Shown here: piece after piece, positions 6,489 through 12,361 of the stretch
Layout: each line of letters opens with the position of its first letter
Numbering within the stretch: the first letter of the stretch is position 1
Assembly (NCBI GenBank): GCA_902465145.1
Contig: CABQMD010000010.1
Location: 1 to 12,361 of the forward strand
DNA: 12,361 nucleotides
From: an uncultured Succinatimonas sp.
Lineage (GTDB): Bacteria; Pseudomonadota; Gammaproteobacteria; Enterobacterales; Succinivibrionaceae
Direction: 5' to 3'
Notes under the pieces: model-generated
The model's database searches: none
Seen by the model: the letters and a program-made list of their open reading frames with translations, nothing else
Told to the model about the DNA's origin: nothing
Made by a program: the position numbers and the translations under genes

Positions 6489-7349
6489 TTAGGCAAGCAG
6501 ATGATCAAGAACGAAAGCAATGCCTTCATCGTTATTTGAATAAGTGACAAAATCCGCCTGACTCTTAATTTGCGCGGATGCATTGCCCATAGCTATACCC
6601 AAACCTGCATTTTTGATCATAAGCAGATCATTTTCCGCATCACCAAAGGCTACGACGCAAGATGGAGAGATCCCGACATTCTCACACAGCCAATAAAGCG
6701 CATTGCCCTTTGAACAATGATGAGGAATGAATTCCAAAAAGTTATCATCAGTACGCATTACTTCAAAGTGTGCTTTCACATAGTCGGATAAAGAAGCACG
6801 GAAGGCATCAAGATCTGCAACCTCTCCTACGGCTATCACCTTAAAAAATCTCTCGCGCGCATTGATATGCCAAAAATCATAGCCATCTGAAAATCCTACT
6901 CCCGAATGGAAGATCTCACGCATTGAAAAGATATTGGTATTCTCAGTACACAGACCTGATTTTGCATAAGCATGCAGATTAAGATGAAAGGCTTTTGCTT
7001 CTTTAGCTACTCTCATAATCTCCTGAGCATCGGCACAATCATCATGCAAAGTGGCAAAACCCGCATCTTTTGAGCCATTTTTTTTATAATCAAACACGTT
7101 TATAAGCGCAGATCCGTTAAAACACACGGCTAAAGTTTTAGGTGTCAGCACTCCCATCTGCTCAAGATATCTTTGTGCAGATTTAGGATGCCTGCCCGTA
7201 GCTATGGCTATATACCAACCTGAAGCAACAGCCTTATGTACAGCTTTTACGGTCTTCGGTCCTATACTCTTGTCAGAACGTAACAGAGTTCCGTCCAAAT
7301 CGAATAATGCAGCCTTGATCTTACCTTTTGGCAATTCATCATATTGCAC
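6489..7349 (-). CDS. Cof-type HAD superfamily phosphatase
   Basis: A 286-residue cytoplasmic HAD hydrolase of the Cof/YbiV (IIB cap) type. Motif I is FDLDGTLL (16-23), with nucleophile Asp17 and general acid Asp19. Motif II is the threonine of ATGRH (50-54). Motif III is the lysine of SKGNALYWL (214). Motif IV is GDAENDLLMI (236-245), binding Mg2+. All four are intact and the cap domain lies between motifs II and III. Relatives dephosphorylate sugar phosphates, FMN or pyridoxal phosphate; the substrate here cannot be told. The start is a GTG with GGGG 9 bases upstream. The gene begins 32 bases after the EAL-HDOD gene stop and is probably cotranscribed with it. Confidence 0.92.
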   Translation of the reverse strand: MQYDELPKGKIKAALFDLDGTLLRSDKSIGPKTVKAVHKAVASGWYIAIATGRHPKSAQRYLEQMGVLTPKTLAVCFNGSALINVFDYKKNGSKDAGFATLHDDCADAQEIMRVAKEAKAFHLNLHAYAKSGLCTENTNIFSMREIFHSGVGFSDGYDFWHINARERFFKVIAVGEVADLDAFRASLSDYVKAHFEVMRTDDNFLEFIPHHCSKGNALYWLCENVGISPSCVVAFGDAENDLLMIKNAGLGIAMGNASAQIKSQADFVTYSNNDEGIAFVLDHLLA

Positions 7350-7381
7350 GCAATCATACCCCGTCGTATTTACGTCAAAAT

Positions 7382-8737
7382 TCAGGACTGCTCACCCGCT
7401 ATCACCCTGATCACCTCTTCAGCCCAGATCATGGCTTCATAATAATCACGGTAATACTGCTCTTTGGGAAAAGCTATGCCTATACGCGCGGCGAGATCTG
7501 CCAGTTGCTCAAAATTACGATGGATCACCGCATGATAACCTTTTAAAAGCAGGCTTAAGGTTCCGCCCCCGTTATAAAACTCCGATACGGCAGACAACAT
7601 AAACTCACCGCGCACCTTTTCTTTATGATCACGTATCATCATGGGCAGATACATTAAAAATCCCACGATAAAAGCATGATTGGTTTCGTAATCATCGCAT
7701 ACCTGACCTGCAAGTCTGCTGATGACTCGTCCTGCTATCAAAGCACTGCGGAAATATCCGAATGATGATGAAAGCGGATCTTGGACATATTTGCCGTCTG
7801 CATTGCCGTCAAAGCGCTTTTGAGTCTCACACATCAAACCGTAAGCCGTGCTGATACACAGTATGTTGACGAGATCAGTTTTTGAATAACGCAACGCCAC
7901 GGTACTGCTGAAGGAGCTGTTGCGTTTTACGGTAAGTGCGATAAGACGTTTGGAATTGAACATGCTTCGCAAAGCTTGTGCCATTTCAGGATAGCGGGCT
8001 GCGCGCTTGATAACCTCTCTTAGATCGTAAATTCCCGAGAACTCCTCTGCCAAAGTACGCATGAGCTCATGCTGCCATTTAGGACGCTCGCTTCCATATT
8101 CTATAAATCTCTGCCGCACCATGCCGCATACACAATCATATTGGGCGGCTTCGTCGATGCTGAAGTCAACGCCGTCCTCTTTAAAACCTATATTTTTAAG
8201 TCTTGGAAGTTTTTGCTTCAATCCTTCGAAAGCAGTGAGCAAACCGTGCTGATGTTTATGAGCGATGAATACGTAATCAATGCACTCCAAAAGTTCATGA
8301 TTTTGAGGAACGGATCCCATGTCGCCAAGAGCCATGGCAAATTGCGCTCCGGCACGTCTTAAGCCCAGCATGATGCGTTCTTCGTCGGGAGTAGGAGTGT
8401 AACCGTCAGGCAGACGAATAATGAGATATTTTTCGTTAATGTGATTACGAAAACGGATCCAATCCTCGGTAGGAACTGCCCGCAACATAAAACGCTTGGT
8501 TTTAGGCAGAAGCAAATGTTCAAGATTCTGTCCAAAAAGCAGATTTTGCATGAGATCTGCCATTTGCTCGGCGTTTACCTCCTCAGATCCTGCAGTATGC
8601 CCAGGAGAGAGTATGAGGTAATTAAACAAAGCCGTGCCTTGAGGTGTCGACACCGGCATAGCTCCGTAAAGACAGGCACGGTTACGTGCCGGCATTTCCC
8701 TGGTAAACGCAGGATTATAGATATTCAGATCAGCCAT
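7382..8737 (-). CDS. degenerate EAL-HDOD regulatory protein
   Basis: A 451-residue soluble protein that fits the two-domain EAL-HDOD (YuxH-like) architecture. The N-terminal half (about 24-215) follows the layout of the divergent EAL domain: LFNYLILSPG (38-46) stands where AYELLFR is expected, LGLRRAGAQFAMALGDMG (124-141) where the LALDDF segment lies, and KNIGFKEDGVDFSIDEAAQYDCVCGMV (181-207) where AEKVET and the following helix lie. The C-terminal half (about 225-445) resembles HDOD: a helical bundle ending in HAFIVGFLMYLP, a QLADLAARIGI segment and YYEAMIWAEEV. The EAL, DDF and KVET residues needed for cyclic-di-GMP hydrolysis are not visible, and HDOD domains lack the HD pair by nature, so a protein-binding or ligand-sensing role is more likely than catalysis. 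There is no clear ribosome binding site before the ATG, which suggests coupling to mpl 34 bases upstream. The architecture was recognised by eye and not by a profile search. Confidence 0.65.
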   Translation of the reverse strand: MADLNIYNPAFTREMPARNRACLYGAMPVSTPQGTALFNYLILSPGHTAGSEEVNAEQMADLMQNLLFGQNLEHLLLPKTKRFMLRAVPTEDWIRFRNHINEKYLIIRLPDGYTPTPDEERIMLGLRRAGAQFAMALGDMGSVPQNHELLECIDYVFIAHKHQHGLLTAFEGLKQKLPRLKNIGFKEDGVDFSIDEAAQYDCVCGMVRQRFIEYGSERPKWQHELMRTLAEEFSGIYDLREVIKRAARYPEMAQALRSMFNSKRLIALTVKRNSSFSSTVALRYSKTDLVNILCISTAYGLMCETQKRFDGNADGKYVQDPLSSSFGYFRSALIAGRVISRLAGQVCDDYETNHAFIVGFLMYLPMMIRDHKEKVRGEFMLSAVSEFYNGGGTLSLLLKGYHAVIHRNFEQLADLAARIGIAFPKEQYYRDYYEAMIWAEEVIRVIAGEQS

Positions 8738-8771
8738 CTTGTTTAAAAATCGTTTTTAAAGCCAAATTCCT

Positions 8772-10130
8772 TTACCGATGATTTTTTAAGGCATCCAAAA
8801 GTTTCTGATGAATACCGCCGAAAGCTCCATTACTCATCACCAAAACTGCCGTTTCCTGATCACAAGAAGCGACAATTTCTTTTATCAGCTTATCAAAGTC
8901 TTTTTCTACTCTTATCTTTTCAGAGCTCAACTCCTCAGCATTCCATTTAAGCTCTCCGCCTGAATAGACAAAACTTAAATCGGCACTGTCAAAAGCATGG
9001 CACAGAGCCTCGTGATTAGCTCCCATTCTCATGGAATTTGAACGCGGTTCGAACACGGCAATGATGCGCACGTTTTGACCGACATGATCGCGCAAACCTT
9101 GCAAAGTAGCTTTCACCGCGGTGGGATGATGTGCAAAATCGTCGTATACGCTTACTTTGCCCACCCTGCCCTTTAACTCCATTCTGCGCTTTGGCAGTTG
9201 GAAATCGACAAGTGCGGAGGCTGCATCTTGCAAAGCTACCCCGGCAAAACCAGAAAGCACACAGGCCATGAGAGCGTTACGGGCATTGTAAAGTCCAGTA
9301 CAGTCAAACTTAACTCGTGCTTTTAACTTTCCGTGCTGTAAAATCTCAAACTCACTGTGATCAGGCGTTACGGATCTTAAAGAAAATTCAGAACCTTCCT
9401 TTAATCCCGCCAAAGATACCGGAGTCCAGCATCCCATCTGTAAAGCAGCTTTTATATGAGCGTCATCATCAGGAGCAACGATGAGACCGTTCCCCGGCAC
9501 GGTACGCACGAGATGATGGAACTGTTTTTCTATCTGCTCCACATTCTCATAGATATCGGCATGATCATACTCAAGGTTGTTCATGATGAGACCTGAGGGA
9601 TGATAGTGCACGAATTTTGCGCGTTTGTCGAAAAAAGCACAGTCGTATTCGTCAGCTTCGATGACAAACCATGAAGAATCGGTGTTACGGGCGGAAATAC
9701 CGAAGTTTTGCGGGATCCCGCCTATGAGAAACCCGGGATTTTTCCCGTTTTTTTCAAGGATCCAGGTTAACATAGACGAAGTGGTGGTCTTACCGTGAGT
9801 ACCTGCAACGGCTAAAACCCTCTTATGCTTTAAATAGTGTTCTTCAAGCCATTGCGGCCCTGAAACATAAGGCAGATTCTCATTAAGCATGCGCTCGATA
9901 ACCGGCATGCCGCGTTTCATTACATTACCTACCACGATAAGATCCGGACGCATATCAAGCTGCTCTGCATCAAACCCTTGATGCAAGCTGATACCGGCAC
10001 GCCCAAGTTCGTCGCTCATGGGCGGATATACATTGCGGTCACAGCCGGTTACCTTAAATCCTGCCTGCCTGGCGATCATGGCGATACCTCCCATGAAGGT
10101 ACCGCAAATCCCTAAAATATGAATATGCAT
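8772..10130 (-). CDS. mpl: UDP-MurNAc:L-Ala-gamma-D-Glu-meso-DAP ligase (murein peptide ligase)
   Basis: Mpl recycles cell-wall tripeptide by ligating it to UDP-MurNAc with ATP in the cytoplasm. From the ATG at 10130 it has 452 residues, close to E. coli Mpl. The N-terminus MHIHILGICGTFMGG is nearly identical to the known Mpl start. Then come SGPQWL, the ATP loop AGTHGKTTT (109-117), the long conserved block EADEYDCAFFDKRAKFVHY with NNLEYDHADIY (about 158-194), and in the C-terminal domain VYDDFAHHPTA (328-338) and EPRSNSM (361-367), ending with MSNGAFGGIHQKLLDAL. All are Mpl-type and not MurC-type. A GTG at 10148 would add six residues, but AGGAAG lies 8 bases before the ATG and the protein start matches the family, so the ATG is chosen. 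The start is 5 bases after the apbE stop, indicating an operon. Confidence 0.97.
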   Translation of the reverse strand: MHIHILGICGTFMGGIAMIARQAGFKVTGCDRNVYPPMSDELGRAGISLHQGFDAEQLDMRPDLIVVGNVMKRGMPVIERMLNENLPYVSGPQWLEEHYLKHKRVLAVAGTHGKTTTSSMLTWILEKNGKNPGFLIGGIPQNFGISARNTDSSWFVIEADEYDCAFFDKRAKFVHYHPSGLIMNNLEYDHADIYENVEQIEKQFHHLVRTVPGNGLIVAPDDDAHIKAALQMGCWTPVSLAGLKEGSEFSLRSVTPDHSEFEILQHGKLKARVKFDCTGLYNARNALMACVLSGFAGVALQDAASALVDFQLPKRRMELKGRVGKVSVYDDFAHHPTAVKATLQGLRDHVGQNVRIIAVFEPRSNSMRMGANHEALCHAFDSADLSFVYSGGELKWNAEELSSEKIRVEKDFDKLIKEIVASCDQETAVLVMSNGAFGGIHQKLLDALKNHR

Positions 10131-10135
10131 GTCAC

Positions 10136-11194
10136 TTACTTCCTGCACTCAAGATAAGGTTTGAAGGCACTGCTGTAACGTCCTACTGCTTTGCCGTCTT
10201 TCATCTCTATGGTGTATACGGCAACGCCTTCACGCTCTGCCCATGCTAAAGCCCTGTCAGCGCCCATCACCAAAAGTCCGGTATCAAGCGCGTCGGTTTC
10301 AAAAGCCGTAGGAGCTATAACCGTTACCGACATAGTAGCGTGATCTACGGGTCTGCCGGTCTTGGGATCGATTGCGTGTGAGTAGATACGTCCTGAGTGC
10401 TCATCTTTAAAATAATTGCGGTAAGAACCTGCAGTGGACATGGCCATTCCCAAAGGACAAACCGCCTGAAACACTTTGTGATCAGGCGTTGATGGATCCT
10501 CAATACCTATGCGCCAAGGCTTGCCCTGAGGGTTAGTTCCGGCACTGCGGCTGGCACCTGCAACCGAGGACAGATAGTTTTTTACTCCTTTGGCATTTAA
10601 AACCTCGGCAACCGCATCGGCTCCCAAACCTTCTCCTACGGTGGCAAGATCAATTCTCACCTCAGGCAAAGCTTTGGTTATAAAGTTTTTTCCTTGATCA
10701 TCGGTGCTTAAAGAGAATTTGTCAGGTCCTACCAGCTTTTGCGCCTGCAAAATAGCCTGCTTATCAGGCTCTTTGCTAAGTCTCTTGTCCTTGCCGAATC
10801 CCCAAAGATTTACCAAAGGACCCACGGTGACATCCATGGCAAAATCTATACGCATTGACTGCTCAAGACAGCCTTTGATGATTTTTGCCAGACCTCCTGA
10901 AATTTCTATAGGATCGGTACTCTTATTGTCGTCTAATTTATAAAGCTCGGCATTTTTATCAAAAGTCGAGATAAGAGCACTTATACGGGAATACTCCTGC
11001 TCACAAAGATTTTGCAAAGCTTCGCTGCCGCCAGCAAAGGGCTCTGAAGTCTCAACAAAATAAAACGTTCCCATAGTCTTTCCAGAAGCCGTGGTAGGCA
11101 CTGGAGACGGATCGCCGCACCCTGACGCCAAGGCAAAAACACCGCCCGTGCAGACAATTGCAAGTTTATTTAAAAATTTATTCTTAAAAGACAT
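10136..11194 (-). CDS. apbE: FAD:protein FMN transferase (ApbE lipoprotein)
   Basis: ApbE transfers FMN from FAD to a Thr/Ser of target flavoproteins, typically Nqr or Rnf subunits, on the periplasmic side. The protein has 352 residues. It starts with a basic, hydrophobic signal peptide ending LASGC, so Cys26 is the likely lipidated residue; Ala at -3 is slightly atypical for a lipobox. ApbE blocks appear in order: GKTMGTFYFV (38-47), FAMDVTVGPLVNLWGFG (118-134), IDLATVGEGLGAD (181-193), SAGTNPQGKPWRIGIEDP (217-234), STAGSYRNYF (253-262), HAIDPKTGRPV (273-283) and the metal-binding TDALDTGLLVMG (300-311). All resemble the enterobacterial ApbE lipoprotein. AAGGA lies 5 bases before the ATG. 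It follows the SNF2 helicase gene by 8 bases and overlaps the ribosome binding site of mpl. No target flavoprotein gene is in the window. Confidence 0.95.
   Translation of the reverse strand: MSFKNKFLNKLAIVCTGGVFALASGCGDPSPVPTTASGKTMGTFYFVETSEPFAGGSEALQNLCEQEYSRISALISTFDKNAELYKLDDNKSTDPIEISGGLAKIIKGCLEQSMRIDFAMDVTVGPLVNLWGFGKDKRLSKEPDKQAILQAQKLVGPDKFSLSTDDQGKNFITKALPEVRIDLATVGEGLGADAVAEVLNAKGVKNYLSSVAGASRSAGTNPQGKPWRIGIEDPSTPDHKVFQAVCPLGMAMSTAGSYRNYFKDEHSGRIYSHAIDPKTGRPVDHATMSVTVIAPTAFETDALDTGLLVMGADRALAWAEREGVAVYTIEMKDGKAVGRYSSAFKPYLECRK
10139..10144 (-). promoter_or_regulatory. ribosome binding site that fixes the mpl start
   Basis: AGGAAG on the minus strand lies 8 bases before the ATG at 10130 and inside the last codons of apbE. 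It supports that ATG over the upstream in-frame GTG at 10148 and implies translational coupling of the two genes. Confidence 0.7.
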
Positions 11195-11202
11195 AAAAAT
11201 CC

Positions 11203-12361
11203 TTATGACGCTGCTTTTTTGCGCGAACTGCCCCTCTTTTTAGGAGCATCATCATGATCAGACAAGGTAAAGATTTCCTCCAACTGACGGTTGGACATAT
11301 CTCCTATCCACTTTTCTCCGACATTAACCGTCATTTCCGCCAGCTCTTTTTTAGATTCGATCATATCGTTGATTTTCTCTTCAAAAGAATTGGCACAGAT
11401 CAAACGGTATACCTGCACGTTCTGCTTTTGTCCTATACGGTAAGCTCGGTCGGTAGCCTGCGATTCGACGGCAGGATTCCACCACAGATCATAATGAATG
11501 ACCGCAGAAGCTTCGGTAAGGTTCAATCCGGTACCAGCTGCTTTTAAAGTTAACAGCAAAATGCGCTCTGAGCGTTTATTCTGAAAATTCTCTACTATTT
11601 TGGCTCGCTCCTCGGCATGCACTCCGCCGTGAATAAACTGAGGTTCATATCCGGTGCGATCCTTGATCCATCGTTGTAACAAAGTACCCATTTCCTTAAA
11701 TTGGGTAAATATGAGTACCTTGCGATGAGCCTTGTGCAACTCGTCCAAGATCCCGAACAAAACTTCGGCTTTTCCTGAGTATTCAGGACCTTTATGCGGT
11801 TCTTCTTTTGAGAAATGCTGCGGTGCATTACAGATCTTCTTTAGCTTGTCGATCATGTTCAGGATCACCGCACTGCGGGCGATGCCTACCTTTACCTGCT
11901 CCATAGCATGCATGCTTTCATCAAGCTGAGCCTGATACAACGCCACCTGCACCGGGGTTAAAGTACAGTATGTATCCGTAGTGATCTTCTCGGGCAGATC
12001 CGATATAACGCTCTTATCGGATTTCAAACGGCGCATAATAAAAGGAGCAGTCACGCGGCGCAATCTCTTGGCGGCATCCGCATTGCGATTACGCTCGATG
12101 GGATCGGAAAACTCCTTTTTAAATTCACGCACATTTCCCAAAAGCCCGGGATTTACAAAATCCATGATGGACCAGTATTCCATCAGCCGGTTTTCAACGG
12201 GAGTACCGGACATGGCTATCATGGAATCGGCTTTTAAAGATCTCACCGCATTAAACAGCATCGACGAGCTGTTTTTGATGGTTTGCGCCTCGTCGATGGC
12301 GATCAGACGTAAGTTCAGTTCGGCCAGGACCTTGCAACTGCTACGTAAAGTTCCGTAGGTG
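11203..12361 (-). CDS. SNF2-family DEAD/DEAH helicase, C-terminal part (runs off right edge)
   Basis: The open frame has no start inside the window and continues past the right edge; 385 C-terminal residues are visible. Motif II is IAIDEAQTIKN at about residues 20-30 of the fragment. Motif III is in AMSGTPVENRLMEYWSIMDFVNPGLLG. The second RecA domain carries KVLIFTQFKEMGTLLQRWI, then LLTLKAAGTGLNLTEASAVIHYDLWWNPAVESQATDRAYRIGQ (motifs V and VI) and the VQVYRLICANSFEEKI block that is typical of SNF2 proteins. The tail is basic (KKRGSSRKKAAS). Family members are ATP-driven double-stranded DNA translocases that remodel protein-DNA complexes; bacterial members of this layout are mostly uncharacterised. 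The ATG at 12261 is internal, because the DEAQ box lies upstream of it. It is the most upstream visible gene of the leftward block and lies 8 bases before apbE. Confidence 0.93.
   Translation of the reverse strand, partial: TYGTLRSSCKVLAELNLRLIAIDEAQTIKNSSSMLFNAVRSLKADSMIAMSGTPVENRLMEYWSIMDFVNPGLLGNVREFKKEFSDPIERNRNADAAKRLRRVTAPFIMRRLKSDKSVISDLPEKITTDTYCTLTPVQVALYQAQLDESMHAMEQVKVGIARSAVILNMIDKLKKICNAPQHFSKEEPHKGPEYSGKAEVLFGILDELHKAHRKVLIFTQFKEMGTLLQRWIKDRTGYEPQFIHGGVHAEERAKIVENFQNKRSERILLLTLKAAGTGLNLTEASAVIHYDLWWNPAVESQATDRAYRIGQKQNVQVYRLICANSFEEKINDMIESKKELAEMTVNVGEKWIGDMSNRQLEEIFTLSDHDDAPKKRGSSRKKAAS

Noticed and set aside
8061..8746. Plus-strand ORFs of 63-101 residues opposite the EAL-HDOD gene
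   Set aside because: They overlap a well-supported minus-strand gene, have no family features and no ribosome binding sites worth noting.
10131..10148. GTG start for mpl six codons upstream
   Set aside because: The family start is the ATG at 10130, and the Shine-Dalgarno sequence lies between the two, inside the proposed extension.
11203..12261. SNF2 gene taken as complete with an ATG at 12261
   Set aside because: The frame stays open to the right edge, and the DEAQTIKN box lies upstream of that ATG, so the ATG is an internal methionine.
11203..12361. SNF2 helicase as part of an anti-phage defence island
   Set aside because: The visible neighbours are apbE and mpl, with no nuclease, methylase or other defence gene; only the unseen right side could change this.

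Overview
The window reads as chromosomal core sequence from a Gammaproteobacterium of moderate GC content. The Mpl, TrmL and ApbE proteins resemble enterobacterial proteins as I remember them, with the same motifs in the same order, and the YddA-type ABC transporter points the same way. A member of the Aeromonadales, such as Succinivibrionaceae, would fit, but that is an impression from protein style and no search was run. There is no tRNA, rRNA, CRISPR array, transposase, integrase or phage gene.

Left part (1-4300): the 5' portion of ftsK runs leftwards off the left edge. It encodes the four-helix membrane anchor and the start of the polar linker. Three rightward genes diverge from it: trmL (tRNA wobble 2'-O-methyltransferase), a DedA-family membrane protein gene and an AGCS-type sodium:amino-acid symporter gene. 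The 187-base gap before the symporter is the most structured non-coding stretch. It holds two interleaved inverted repeats and a perfect 18-bp palindrome followed by a T-run only 21 bases before the start codon.

Middle (4301-4378): two hairpins of opposite polarity form a back-to-back terminator where the rightward and leftward blocks converge.

Right part (4345-12361): seven closely spaced leftward genes. In transcription order they are a SNF2-family helicase (its 5' end is beyond the right edge), apbE (FAD:protein FMN transferase lipoprotein), mpl (murein tripeptide ligase for cell-wall recycling), a catalytically degenerate EAL-HDOD protein, a Cof-type HAD phosphatase, a YddA/SbmA-like ABC transporter and a small two-helix membrane protein. 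Spacings are 8, 5, 34, 32, 78 and about 5 bases, which suggests one operon or two nested ones, with a possible internal promoter in the 78-base gap. Several genes concern the envelope (FtsK, DedA, Mpl, the ABC transporter), but the leftward set is not a recognised pathway.

I found no convincing new multi-gene system. The best candidates for novelty are the leader region of the symporter gene and the doubly degenerate EAL-HDOD protein downstream of mpl.
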